In this document: piece by piece, positions 1 to 8,507 of the stretch | Numbering within the stretch: position 1 is the stretch's first letter | Layout of the letters: each line of letters begins with the position of its first letter | Program-made: the position numbers and the translations under genes | Notes under the pieces: model-generated | The model's database searches: none | The model's input: only the letters and a program-made list of their open reading frames with translations | What the model was told of the DNA's origin: nothing | Assembly (NCBI GenBank): GCA_964550165.1 | Contig: CAZJYC010000023.1 | Coordinates: 1-35,627, forward strand | DNA: 35,627 bases | Origin: CAZJYC01 sp964550165 | GTDB lineage: Bacteria > Acidobacteriota > Aminicenantia > Aminicenantales > Aminicenantaceae | Direction: 5' to 3'

Positions 1-139
1 TCAACTCTTTGGCCGGCGTCTCAAATGTCCGCGTGGGAGCGTAATAGACTTCCTCGGAAGAAATGAGCGTCCCGCATTTGGTGCAGAAAACGCTGTCGTC
101 AGCGTTTTCAAACTGACATTGAGGGCATCTCATGCTCAT
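1..139 (-). CDS. Zinc-ribbon Ser/Thr protein kinase, N-terminal part only (runs off the left edge)
   Basis: The reading frame starts with two possible ATGs, at 139 and 133, and is open to the window edge. The visible 46 residues hold a zinc ribbon with two CxxC pairs (CPQC and CTKC), followed by a linker APTRTFETPAKEL. This matches the N-terminus of the complete kinase at 29784-32918, which has CPKC, CGNC and PTKTLQSPRKEL directly before its kinase domain. The kinase identity is inferred from that similarity, because the catalytic part lies outside the window. An AGGA lies 3 nt before the first ATG and 9 nt before the second, so 133 may be the true start. Its promoter is nearly the same as that of the other kinase gene. 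Confidence 0.7.
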   Translation of the reverse strand, partial: MSMRCPQCQFENADDSVFCTKCGTLISSEEVYYAPTRTFETPAKEL

Positions 140-153
140 CTATCCTAAGATAC

Positions 154-182
154 AGAATAACTGTTCGGAGGTAGAGAGTCAA
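154..182 (-). promoter_or_regulatory. Sigma70-type promoter of the partial kinase gene
   Basis: On the minus strand, TTGACT (182-177), a 17-nt spacer and TATTCT (159-154) lie only 14 nt before the first ATG. The predicted transcript leader is therefore under about 10-15 nt. The same hexamers, spacer length and start distance occur before the kinase gene at 32918. Confidence 0.6.
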
Positions 183-194
183 AAAAAATCTTCA

Positions 195-338
195 TCAATC
201 AATTGTCCCTTTTTCAGTTTGGGAGATCAATGCAATCCTTAATTCTTTTTCTTGTCCGGCAGAAAATCTGAAGGCTGTTCCCATAAAAGCAAAGGCGCTT
301 CCTTTGATAAAATCCCTCCGCGTGATAATTTTCTTCAT
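195..338 (-). pseudogene. Truncated Tat-exported protein (47 codons, Tat signal only)
   Basis: A 47-residue frame starts at ATG 338 behind a good ribosome site (AAAGGTGAG, about 7 nt spacing). It encodes a textbook twin-arginine signal, TRRDFIKGSAFAFMGTAF, then only about 20 residues (ending EKELRIALISQTEKGTID) before TGA. Tat substrates are folded cofactor or metal enzymes of hundreds of residues, so this is most likely the 5' stump of a deleted gene. The residues after the signal loosely recall the start of DUF362-type Tat proteins, from memory and with low certainty. It lies directly upstream of the kinase promoter on the same strand. It could still be expressed as a short peptide. Confidence 0.6.
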
Positions 339-560
339 GGACAGCTCACCTTTCGTTAATTAATACGGCCTCTATTCGCTTTTTGTTTCTTTTCCGTTAA
401 AAATAGGAATAATATTTTTTATTGTTTTGCATGGCCTGCTCCGGGAAAATCGAGTAGACTTTCCTTAGGGAACTGGCAATAATCCTCCAACGGCATTCTC
501 ATAAAAAATTTATGTGCAACACCGATTATTAATTTAAGGGCCCGGACCCAGAATCCTGGT

Positions 561-2417
561 TTAGCCGGCACGGCCGCCACCACCACCGCCGCCTCCTCCT
601 CCGCCGCGGCTGAATCCGCCTCCGCCACCCGAGGAGTAGTGGGCGGCAGACATGCTGCCATGCTGGATGGAAGTCGACATGGACTCGATACTCTTGATCA
701 TGCTTTCCATACGGCCGGTGCTGATGAAGGCAGCGCGCTGGAAACCGTAGTACCAGATCGGCGCAACGGCTCTTTCGTCTTTGAGAAGGATGGGCAGCAT
801 TTTGAGTATCTTCTTGGCATTGCCGAAGATGATTCCAAAGACAAGGTAGTGTTCCCAGAGCTTATATGCTTCAGGAGGAATATCTTTGAAATCCGAGAAA
901 TCATCCAGAAACCTCTCCAGCGCTCGCCACAGCTCGTTTTCGCGCGCCCAGTCTCTGGCCCTGCGCTTGATCTTGGGAATCAGAATAAAGCCGAGGACAA
1001 CAAGAACAATGTTGAGAGTTAAGACAGCCGCAGGAATGGTTACTGCCAAATAGGTGTTGCGCGTTTTTATGCTCGCCGGCTCGATGAATTGCTGCTTTTT
1101 TGACTCTGCCTCTATCTTCTTCATCCAGGCTCTGTACCATTTCTGGAAAGCCTGCGGCTTTTTCTCGAAATAGTTTTTGAGATCCTTGAGTTCGAGCTTG
1201 GCTCCTTTGGCCGGAGCCTGCTTGGCGACAGCGACAAACAGAAGTTTGAGGAGGTCTTTCTCATAAGGGAGGAGCTCAGAGTCGTTCAGAAAGTTCTTGC
1301 GGCAGGCAACTGTTGTTTCGTACTCTTCTTTTTTGCCGAAAAGCCTCTTTCTCTCAACCAGCCAGTCATCCATCTCCAGATAACCGCGCCTGGCCATGTC
1401 AAACAGCGTGGCCGTGAACGAAGCAGGAGTGACAGGCTGTCCTTCGCGGAGCAGGATTTCCACCAGTGCCGGTGGGAGGTTTGAAGGAAGTTCTCGAAAA
1501 TATTCAGGGATATTGCCGAAGAGGTAATCTTTTCCGACTTTTTTCCAGGAGCGGATATAGAAGGGCAGCCAGATGAGAGGACCCACCAGCATCCAGACTA
1601 TCCAGGCATAGAAGAAGCGCATTCGTTTTGCTCGATCCTGAATGGCCGTTTCGTGAGCGCGTTGGACCTCTCTGATCGTTTTCTGAACAACGCCGGCTTC
1701 TTCATCCTTTATGGATTCGCGGGAATATCGGTTTGAAGGCACGCCGTTGACAATACCTGCTGGCCAGACCATCCGGACCTCTACGGGCTGAAAAGACCCA
1801 AGGTTCTCAACCGTGAACCGGGCGCTCCGGGTACTGACAATCTCAGAATTCCCAGAAAGAGGGCCGTGTCCATAAACCAGAATATCGCTCTTGTTGGCCA
1901 CTGCTTCTGGAAGATGGACATTGATGGTCGCGTGCTGTGTGGGCTTGTCCCAGTCGTCTCCGATGACCTGCCAGTAAAGCTCTGAGACATCGGGATAGCT
2001 GAAAATGCCTCCTTTGACCCGGTAATGGGTATGAAAGGTGCGGATTTGATCGTTTGCCCGGTAATACAATTTTGCCTCAAGCTTGCCACCGCTTCTTTGA
2101 GTTTCCGTTCGCAGAGGAAAGTCTTTTTCGTCCAGAATCTTAAAATCTTCGATGATGACATCATACTGGTATCCTTTCCGGTCAACGCGAAGCGGAACCC
2201 AGATTGAAGCCCAGGAAAAGCTTCCCAGGAAGTCGTAGGTGCGGTATTCATCGTAAATGAAGGAGCCGTTTCTCTCGATGTGAATCTCGATCCTGACCTG
2301 AGGGAAGTAATAATTTTTCGTTTGCGCCGCAACTGGGTTGTGATTGGAAAAAGAGCCAAGAAAGACAAAAAGGCTTATCGTCCAGGCAAGAGCAAAAACA
2401 AAGATTCTTCTTTTCAT
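561..2417 (-). CDS. DUF2207 family membrane protein with glycine-rich C-terminus
   Basis: 618 residues. A cleavable signal peptide (about 1-31, ending PVAAQ) is followed by an extracytoplasmic beta-rich domain with the DUF2207 pattern (VRIEIHIERNGSFIYDEYRTYDF near residue 41, then a conserved WxVIGDDWDKP stretch near 149-160). A membrane segment lies at about 268-288, a cytoplasmic domain at 290-450, and a second membrane segment at about 455-480. The end is a glycine-rich tail with an unbroken run of 11 glycines, as is common in DUF2207 and TPM-linked proteins. The biochemical function of the family is unknown. AGGAAGGGG lies just before the ATG. The gene is divergent from the APC permease and separated from it by a repeat element. 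Confidence 0.85.
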   Translation of the reverse strand: MKRRIFVFALAWTISLFVFLGSFSNHNPVAAQTKNYYFPQVRIEIHIERNGSFIYDEYRTYDFLGSFSWASIWVPLRVDRKGYQYDVIIEDFKILDEKDFPLRTETQRSGGKLEAKLYYRANDQIRTFHTHYRVKGGIFSYPDVSELYWQVIGDDWDKPTQHATINVHLPEAVANKSDILVYGHGPLSGNSEIVSTRSARFTVENLGSFQPVEVRMVWPAGIVNGVPSNRYSRESIKDEEAGVVQKTIREVQRAHETAIQDRAKRMRFFYAWIVWMLVGPLIWLPFYIRSWKKVGKDYLFGNIPEYFRELPSNLPPALVEILLREGQPVTPASFTATLFDMARRGYLEMDDWLVERKRLFGKKEEYETTVACRKNFLNDSELLPYEKDLLKLLFVAVAKQAPAKGAKLELKDLKNYFEKKPQAFQKWYRAWMKKIEAESKKQQFIEPASIKTRNTYLAVTIPAAVLTLNIVLVVLGFILIPKIKRRARDWARENELWRALERFLDDFSDFKDIPPEAYKLWEHYLVFGIIFGNAKKILKMLPILLKDERAVAPIWYYGFQRAAFISTGRMESMIKSIESMSTSIQHGSMSAAHYSSGGGGGFSRGGGGGGGGGGGRAG

Positions 2418-2895
2418 ACCCCTTCCTATACCATATTCGCGGCCGGGCCTTCAATCTTCAAACAAACTTGTAATATAAAAGAAATTTTGGGGAATAGCCT
2501 CGCTCCCCTTCGGATTTTTAACGCCATTCGGTTCGCTCTTATCGGCGGCTGCGTATCGCTCCGGCTAAGCGGTTCGAAAACACGCGGGCTTTGCCCCAGC
2601 GAGTCAAAGCCCGCTCGGTTTCAGGCTTCGCTCTCCTCTCCCTTCGGTCGAGGAACCATGCCCGATCAGCCTTTAAACGGTTTTCTCGCCGCTCAGCCTC
2701 CGCGGGCAACTTTTTCAAGAAGCGAACTCCGAAGGCTAAATCCTCAATGGTCGCTTCGGCTACCCCCAAAATTTGGATATAAAGGGAGGAATATTTTATC
2801 ACGGAATTTGGGATGCATTCTATATATGAAAGGATTTCCTTTATTGAATCGGAGTTGCTAAAATAACAGTTCATAATTCCGAGAAGACTTTGCTG
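2418..2895. other. Divergent intergenic region, mostly occupied by a dispersed repeat
   Basis: This stretch separates the DUF2207 gene (minus) from the APC permease (plus). Positions 2483-2774 are repeat copy 1, described separately. The remaining flanks (2418-2482 and 2775-2895) must hold both divergent promoters, but I see no convincing -35/-10 pair at a workable distance. Reading frames crossing the repeat are also found in the other two copies, and simply reflect its DNA conservation. Confidence 0.6.
2483..2774 (-). repeat. Dispersed fold-back repeat, copy 1 (about 292 bp)
   Basis: The ends are inverted repeats: AAATTTTGGGG (2483-2493) pairs with CCCCAAAATTT (2764-2774), continuing inward as ATAGCC/GGCTA. 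The interior has a 29-bp core at 2624-2652 that is identical in copies 2 and 3, and a perfect 10-bp hairpin (GCGGGCTTTG at 2584-2593 with CAAAGCCCGC at 2605-2614, 11-nt loop). Read on the minus strand, it aligns almost end to end with the plus-strand sequence at 28299-28589. No transposase-like frame is present. Confidence 0.85.
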
Positions 2896-4299
2896 ATGAA
2901 TAATAAATTGGAAAATGCCAAGAAAGAACTGGAGAGAAAGCTTGGTCTTTTTCCTCTGACAAACATCGTCGTCGCCAACATGATCGGAGTCGGAATTTTC
3001 ACCACATCCGGCCTGCTGATGAAGGATCTGCACAATCCGCTGCTCATGCTTTTGCTCTGGGTTGTCGGAGGAATCATCGCCCTCTGCGGAGCCCTCTGCT
3101 ACGGGGAGCTGGGTGCAGCCATCCCCCAGGCTGGAGGAGAGTATATTTTTCTTTCGAAATTATTCCATCCCGCATATGGCTTTCTCAGCGGCTGGGTTTC
3201 CTTCTTTGTTGGTTTTTCTGCACCCATAGCTGCTTCGGCCATCGGGTTCTCAGAATATTTTGCCAGGGCATTCCCCAGAATTCTGAGCCTCGGAATTTTA
3301 GAGAGCGACTTCGAAGCCATGATCCTGAAGAAGGTCTATGCGACATTGATTATAGCTGTTTTCACTCTTGTGCATTTGAGAGGAGTCGTTTTCGGTTCGA
3401 AAGTCCAGAACGTTTTAACCGCATTGAAAATAGCCCTGATCGTGGGACTTGTCATTGCCGGATTTTCGTCTGGAAAAGGAAACTTGAGCCATCTCTCTCA
3501 GGGGGGCGAATTCAGCTTTGGCTTTGGCGGCTGGAAAATCATGGGCCTTTCCCTGATGTGGATCATGTTTGCCTACAGCGGCTGGAATGCGTCTGCGTAT
3601 ATAGGCTCGGAGATAAAAAACCCGGCAAAAAACACACCCCGCTCATTGATCCTTGGAACAGGCATAGTCCTTTTCCTCTATTTCTGCTTAAATCTTTTTT
3701 ATATCTATGCCGTTAGGCCCGACGCTATGAAAGGAGTCGTTTCCATAGCAGGCTTGGCTTCCGGCAATGTGTTCGGAAGCACTTTTGAGCGCTTCCTCTC
3801 CCTGCTCATTTCTTTCGCCCTGTTCTCTTCGCTGAGTGCCTTTATCATTCTTGGGCCGAGGGTCTATTATGCTATGGCTCAAGATGGCTATTTTTTCAAG
3901 TTCGTCTCAGAAGTTCATCCTCACCATCATGTTCCATCAAAATCTATCCTGCTCCAGGGTTTGATTTCTGTCATCATCGTCATTTCAGGCTCTTTCGACC
4001 AGATACTGACCTACATGGGATTTTCGCTCGGGATTTTTCCCATCCTGGCAGTCATCGGAGTTTTTAAGCTGAGGCGTTCAAGGATAGGTTCGTATAAGAT
4101 GCCTGGCTTCCCGTTAGTGCCGGCTTTTTATATTCTGATTAGCCTTTTCATTCTTTTTCTTGGTCTTTTGCAGCGGCCTATTGAATCCTCAATCGCCATC
4201 CTGACCGCTGCGGCCGGAATTCCTGCCTATTTCATCTTTCAAAGAAAAAATTTCAAAAAAGCGAAAGCTGATCATCATCAACTATCAAAAAGCCAATAA
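2896..4299 (+). CDS. APC superfamily amino-acid permease
   Basis: About 467 residues with some 12 hydrophobic segments, the usual size for the amino acid-polyamine-organocation family. The first membrane helix carries the substrate-binding glycine motif (NMIGVGIFTTSGLL). A second family motif, YSGWNASAYIGSEIKNPAKN, sits in the middle, as in LAT/SteT-like exchangers. It should move amino acids across the inner membrane by symport or exchange; the substrate cannot be told. A TTG six bases upstream is also in frame, but the ATG at 2896 has GAGAAG at a better distance. The C-terminus is lysine-rich and cytoplasmic. No partner gene is obvious, though the M28 peptidase downstream could supply its substrates. 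Confidence 0.9.
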   Translation: MNNKLENAKKELERKLGLFPLTNIVVANMIGVGIFTTSGLLMKDLHNPLLMLLLWVVGGIIALCGALCYGELGAAIPQAGGEYIFLSKLFHPAYGFLSGWVSFFVGFSAPIAASAIGFSEYFARAFPRILSLGILESDFEAMILKKVYATLIIAVFTLVHLRGVVFGSKVQNVLTALKIALIVGLVIAGFSSGKGNLSHLSQGGEFSFGFGGWKIMGLSLMWIMFAYSGWNASAYIGSEIKNPAKNTPRSLILGTGIVLFLYFCLNLFYIYAVRPDAMKGVVSIAGLASGNVFGSTFERFLSLLISFALFSSLSAFIILGPRVYYAMAQDGYFFKFVSEVHPHHHVPSKSILLQGLISVIIVISGSFDQILTYMGFSLGIFPILAVIGVFKLRRSRIGSYKMPGFPLVPAFYILISLFILFLGLLQRPIESSIAILTAAAGIPAYFIFQRKNFKKAKADHHQLSKSQ

Positions 4300-4304
4300 C
4301 GTTT

Positions 4305-4523
4305 TTATCTCTTGGAGAAACTAAAGGAAATTCCTCCGATGAACGAGAATCCACTGATGCCAAACGGCCTTTCAGTCCAGAGTCGAGCCTCCAGCCGAAG
4401 CCCGGCTTTTTCTGTCAGCCAAATTTTTATGCCAGCGCCAAAATTGTAGAAAAAGTCGCTGGAAGCGGCATAGGAAAAGCCCAAGGTCATGAACGAAGGA
4501 ACATTCCTGTCTCGGCTTGACAT
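4305..4523 (-). pseudogene. C-terminal remnant of an outer-membrane beta-barrel protein
   Basis: On the minus strand the last 60-70 codons before the stop at 4305 encode alternating aromatic and hydrophobic strands (FMTLGFSYAASSDFFYNFGA, then GLRLEARLWTERPFGISGFS and FIGGISFSFSKR). This is the typical closing hairpins of an OmpA- or OmpW-like barrel. The frame stays open upstream, but those codons lie inside the M28 gene on the other strand and are shadow sequence. No signal peptide or upstream barrel strands exist. I read it as the 3' end of a gene whose front was lost when this junction formed. A short translated product from ATG 4523 is possible but unlikely. Confidence 0.6.
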
Positions 4524-4584
4524 TTGTGGAGGGTGATGATAATTGAAAATTTCTGGCTGAGAATCCATTTCAGGAGGGAATTCC

Positions 4585-6249
4585 ATGTTCAAGAAATATT
4601 TGCCTGTCGTCGGCGTAGCCATGCTTGTCCTTACCTTTTCTGCGTGTCCGAAAAAGGATGAAGGTTTGGCATCTGCCCTCGAAAGCATTAGAGCTGATGA
4701 ATTCGCTAAAAACGTGCAAATTCTTTCTTCGGATGACTTCGAGGGAAGGGCTCCGGCTTCGATCGGCGAAGAAAAAACAGTCAATTTTTTAAAAGAAAAA
4801 TTTCAAACGCTCGGTCTCAAACCCGGAAACGGAAAGAGCTTTTTCCAGGATGTTCCGATGGTCAAAATAACCGCAAACCCGAATACAAAGCTTGTTGTGA
4901 TCAGCAGTAAGAGGTCGGTCTATTTCGCTTATGGCAGCGAATTTGTGGCTGTGACTCTGCGTGTCGTGCCTGAGGCGAGTTTGGATCATTCAGATATGGT
5001 CTTTGTCGGCTATGGCATAGTCGCTCCCGAGTATGACTGGAATGATTATGAGGGACTGGATGTTCGGGGAAAAACCGTTGTCATGCTGGTCAATGACCCA
5101 GGCTTTGCGACCAGCGATCCTCAGCTTTTTAACGGCCGGTCGATGACTTATTATGGCCGCTGGACATACAAGTTCGAGGAGGCTGCCCGTCAAGGCGCTG
5201 CAGGAGCCTTGATCATCCACGAGACCGAGCCTGCAGCCTACGGCTGGGAAGTGGTCCAGAATGGCTGGACAGGGCCCCAATTTCACCTGGTCAGCGAGGA
5301 TAACAACCTGTCCCGCTGCGCCGTTGAAGGATGGGTCCAACTGGAAACAGCCCGTAAGATTTTTGAAATCGCAGGCAAAGATTTTGAAAAACTCAAAGCT
5401 CTGGCCGCAAAACGCGAGTTCAAGTCTGTGCCTCTGGGCCTGCAAGCTTCGCTCTCCCTCAAAAACAGCATCGCCCATTTGAAATCAAGAAATGTCATTG
5501 CCCTTTTGCCGGGCTCCAAGCGCTCTGACGAATATATCATCTATATGGCGCATTGGGACCATTTTGGCCTCAATCCTGAGCTCAAAGGAGATCAGGTTTT
5601 CAACGGAGCTGTGGACAACGCGACTGGCACGGCAGGCCTCATCGAGCTGGCAGAAGCTTTTACCAAGCTCAAATCTCCTCCACGTCGCTCAATCATCTTC
5701 CTCTCGGTCACAGGCGAAGAACAGGGACTGCTCGGCTCTAAATACTATGCAACCCACCCCATCTACCCGCCCACAAAAACTGTGGCTGCGATCAACATGG
5801 ATGCTCTCAATGTTTATGGACGGATGAAAGATATCACTGTTGTCGGATACGGGAATTCAGAGCTCGATGAATATATTGTTGCCGCTGCCGCAGAACAGGG
5901 CCGGGAAGTCCGGCCCGACCCAAATCCAGAGCGAGGGTCCTTTTACCGCTCAGACCATTTTCCCTTTGCCAAAGAAGGCATACCCTCCATCTATCCAAAC
6001 TCTGGAATGGACCATGTCCAGTTCGGCGAAGCATGGACCCAGGCTCAGTGGGATAAATATCTTGCCGAAAAATACCACAAGCCTTCAGACGAATATGACC
6101 CGAACTGGGACCTTTCTGGCGCCATAGACGACCTGCGTTTGATTTTCAAAATGGGCTATATGCTCAGCCTTGAGTCTGCGTTTCCCAATTGGAAGGAAGG
6201 GAACGAATTCAAAGCAAAAAGGGATGCGGATATGGCAGCTGCCAAATAA
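4585..6249 (+). CDS. M28 family zinc aminopeptidase, exported lipoprotein with PA domain
   Basis: 554 residues. The lipobox TFSAC puts a lipidated Cys at position 21. A protease-associated insert occupies roughly 130-260. The M28 catalytic core follows with its metal ligands in order: H323 and D325 (AHWDH), D344 (AVDNATG), the catalytic Glu pair E378-E379 (TGEEQG), D406 (NMDAL) and H477 (MDHVQFGE). All expected di-zinc residues are present, so it should be active on peptide N-termini outside the cytoplasm. A strong AGGAGG lies 7 nt before the ATG. It stands alone on the plus strand, converging with the TPR lipoprotein. No regulatory site was seen. Confidence 0.93.
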   Translation: MFKKYLPVVGVAMLVLTFSACPKKDEGLASALESIRADEFAKNVQILSSDDFEGRAPASIGEEKTVNFLKEKFQTLGLKPGNGKSFFQDVPMVKITANPNTKLVVISSKRSVYFAYGSEFVAVTLRVVPEASLDHSDMVFVGYGIVAPEYDWNDYEGLDVRGKTVVMLVNDPGFATSDPQLFNGRSMTYYGRWTYKFEEAARQGAAGALIIHETEPAAYGWEVVQNGWTGPQFHLVSEDNNLSRCAVEGWVQLETARKIFEIAGKDFEKLKALAAKREFKSVPLGLQASLSLKNSIAHLKSRNVIALLPGSKRSDEYIIYMAHWDHFGLNPELKGDQVFNGAVDNATGTAGLIELAEAFTKLKSPPRRSIIFLSVTGEEQGLLGSKYYATHPIYPPTKTVAAINMDALNVYGRMKDITVVGYGNSELDEYIVAAAAEQGREVRPDPNPERGSFYRSDHFPFAKEGIPSIYPNSGMDHVQFGEAWTQAQWDKYLAEKYHKPSDEYDPNWDLSGAIDDLRLIFKMGYMLSLESAFPNWKEGNEFKAKRDADMAAAK

Positions 6250-6273
6250 AAAATATTTAGCAGATTTTGCAAT

Positions 6274-7122
6274 TCAGACCTGATTTTCTTTTTTTCTTAA
6301 GCTTTTAAGCTGAGTTGTGGCTGTCTCAATGGCTTTCTTGATCTGCTGATTGTCCGGATCAAACTTCAAAATATCTTTCCAGATGGCGATGGCCTCAGCG
6401 AGATTCCCCTTCCTGTACTGCTCCAATCCCTTTTTTGTAAGTTGCAGACTGCAATTGTTTAGCCCCTCGTCCAAAAACTCCTTAGTCAGCGGGATCGAGT
6501 CATAAAACTTGTTAAAATATTTATAATTCTTCCTCAAAGCGTAATAGATTATTCCTGTTGAGAGAAAATCCTCTTTGAACATGGCTACATCGGCCAGGAA
6601 TTTCATATCGCGGATAATATTGACAAGATTGGTGGAAAGAACCGAATCATCCGCGTACTGAAGATAAACCGTCCTGTAGGAATTTATAGCTTTCTCAAAT
6701 TCGCCCGCATTAAGAAATTGACGAGATTGCCTTTCACTCAGATTGATTCTGCAATTTTTGAGTGCGTTACTCAGAGATTCTTTAGTGAACGGCAGCGACT
6801 TATCAATATTTTTGAAATGTGAATATTTCTTCAATAGAACTGAATAAACTTTTTCGGCTAACACAAAATCCTCTGCTTCTGCGGCTTTATCCCCCGCCTG
6901 TTTGACCTTTTTTACAGTGATGATATAGTTTTCCAACAGCACCGTATCATCGGGGTATTTTTCAAAGGCATCAATATAATAATCCAGGGCCTGCTCGTAA
7001 TTTCCTCCGGCTATTTGCGGATGAGATGGCGGGGCGGCCTGATCGAAGACTTCTTTTTTCTGGGTTGCGCAGGAGATAAGAAGCAGGCTGAGCAGAACAC
7101 ATCCCAGGAAGAAAGATTTCAT
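6274..7122 (-). CDS. TPR-type repeat lipoprotein
   Basis: About 282 residues starting at the ATG at 7122; an alternative ATG at 7137 adds five residues. The signal peptide ends in a lipobox (LLISC), so the protein is probably anchored in the outer or inner membrane. It then carries three spaced TPR-like repeats (ALDYYIDAFEKYPDD, AINSYRTVYLQYADD and AIAIWKDILKFDPDN), a scaffold for protein contacts. It has no catalytic motif. It sits 50 nt downstream of the HD-GYP gene on the same strand and is probably co-transcribed with it. A role as an envelope partner of that signalling protein is inferred from position only. Confidence 0.75.
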   Translation of the reverse strand: MKSFFLGCVLLSLLLISCATQKKEVFDQAAPPSHPQIAGGNYEQALDYYIDAFEKYPDDTVLLENYIITVKKVKQAGDKAAEAEDFVLAEKVYSVLLKKYSHFKNIDKSLPFTKESLSNALKNCRINLSERQSRQFLNAGEFEKAINSYRTVYLQYADDSVLSTNLVNIIRDMKFLADVAMFKEDFLSTGIIYYALRKNYKYFNKFYDSIPLTKEFLDEGLNNCSLQLTKKGLEQYRKGNLAEAIAIWKDILKFDPDNQQIKKAIETATTQLKSLRKKENQV

Positions 7123-7172
7123 AATTCCGTCTTTCATTGTTTTACTTCTATCGGCAAAAGGCCCAGTTCAAG

Positions 7173-8507
7173 TTACTTTTTTTTAAACAGGTCAAAAAAA
7201 ACCTCAATAAGATAGGGATCAAACCGTTTCTTAGATAAGTTCTTCATCGTCTTGAGCGCTTCGTCTTTCATAAAGGCATATCTATAAGGCCTATCCGAAG
7301 TTACCGCATCATAAAAATCAGCGAGAGAAATGATCGCCGCCATAAGAGGGATTTTATCACCTTTCAATCGGCTTGGATACCCGGTTCCGTCAAAGCATTC
7401 ATGATGATGTTTAACGCCAGGAATGAACTTAAGCAGTGATGGAGCCTTGCTGAGAATTCCGGCGCCGTATTCGGGATGCCGCCTCATCTCTTTTAATTCT
7501 CTGGAATTTAGCTTCTTTCTCTTGAGAAGAATGGAGTCAGGAATCTTAATCTTGCCGATATCATGAAAGAGGCAGGCAATCTCGAGCTCTTCAATCTCCT
7601 TCTTGTTAAGACCGATTTCCTTGCCCAGCTTGACTGATAATTGAGCAACCCTTGTAGAATGGCCAAGAGTATAATGGTCCCTGGCATCTATGGCGGCGGC
7701 AAGCACTTTCACCGTGGAGACATACGACTCTTCAAGATCTCTGGAATACTTATTGAGTTTGTCGCGTTGGGCTGTTATCAAGGCCGTCATCTCATTAAAA
7801 CTCTCTGTTAACCTTCCGAGTTCGTCTTTGGAATAAATTCTCAGCGGTCGCCTTTTCCCCCCTTCCTTGAGTTCTTTTACTCCAAAGGAGAGCTCTTTAA
7901 TGGGTTTAGTCAACAAAGAGGAAAGAAAGACGCTGCTGACTATTCCGAAAAAGAGGATGATGAAAAATGCCCACACGATTTTCTTTTGAGCCTCGCGCAG
8001 GGCATTGAACAGGACTGACTTGTTGATTCCCAGGATGACCGATCCAAGATTTTTTTCCAAAAAGAAAACGGGCCTGACTAACTCAAATATCTTGCCTTGT
8101 TTTCCAGAAATTTCTTTGATCACAAACCCTTCTTGACTCTTTCTAAATATTTGTCCTTCAGATGGCTGAATTTTTAAAAACGATTTTTTTATGTCGCTAT
8201 GCACAACAGCATTCATCTCCGTATCCACAATAGCAATATACTCAATATCTGGATTAGATTCTTTGATCTTAAAAACGATATTATCAAGCCCAAGAAAATC
8301 TTGGGAACTGAAGCTGTAGCCTGCAGTTGAAGCTATGCTTGCGCTTAATGATGTGGCTCTGGCAATGATCTCATCAGTGAAGTGACGTTTCATGATATTT
8401 GTGGTCACCACATAAAAAATGAAAGTGGTTATGACAAGGAGGAGGAGGACAAAGAGAGCAGTCTTAAACCGGATGTTTTTAAAAGGAAAAAACGAAATTT
8501 TCCTCAT
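7173..8507 (-). CDS. Membrane-bound HD-GYP phosphodiesterase with HAMP domain
   Basis: 444 residues. Membrane segment 13-36, an extracytoplasmic sensor domain at about 37-175, a second membrane segment 176-199, HAMP at about 195-248, a short coiled coil, then HD-GYP from about 262 to the end. The catalytic signature is intact: HSTRV (H283), HDIGKIKIP (H315, D316), HHECFDGTGYP (near 368-377) and LADFYDAVTSDRPYR. Such proteins hydrolyse cyclic di-GMP, sometimes cGAMP, in response to a periplasmic cue. The ligand is unknown. The first gene of a two-gene operon with the TPR lipoprotein. A promoter is visible upstream. Confidence 0.93.
   Translation of the reverse strand: MRKISFFPFKNIRFKTALFVLLLLVITTFIFYVVTTNIMKRHFTDEIIARATSLSASIASTAGYSFSSQDFLGLDNIVFKIKESNPDIEYIAIVDTEMNAVVHSDIKKSFLKIQPSEGQIFRKSQEGFVIKEISGKQGKIFELVRPVFFLEKNLGSVILGINKSVLFNALREAQKKIVWAFFIILFFGIVSSVFLSSLLTKPIKELSFGVKELKEGGKRRPLRIYSKDELGRLTESFNEMTALITAQRDKLNKYSRDLEESYVSTVKVLAAAIDARDHYTLGHSTRVAQLSVKLGKEIGLNKKEIEELEIACLFHDIGKIKIPDSILLKRKKLNSRELKEMRRHPEYGAGILSKAPSLLKFIPGVKHHHECFDGTGYPSRLKGDKIPLMAAIISLADFYDAVTSDRPYRYAFMKDEALKTMKNLSKKRFDPYLIEVFFDLFKKK

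Noticed and set aside
419..661. 80-codon minus-strand frame overlapping the 3' end of the DUF2207 gene
   Set aside because: Its first half is the glycine-rich tail read in another frame. No ribosome site and no family similarity, although the non-overlapping half is not obviously random.
2420..2455. Promoter-like TTGAAG and TATAGG before the DUF2207 gene
   Set aside because: The -10 would fall only about 7 nt from the ATG and overlap the ribosome site.
2591..2782. Open frame in the repeat with a peptide (FALLSLRSRNHARSAF) also present in the other two copies
   Set aside because: The shared peptide follows directly from the conserved DNA core. The frames have different ends, no ribosome sites and no shared start, and the base changes preserve pairing, not codons.
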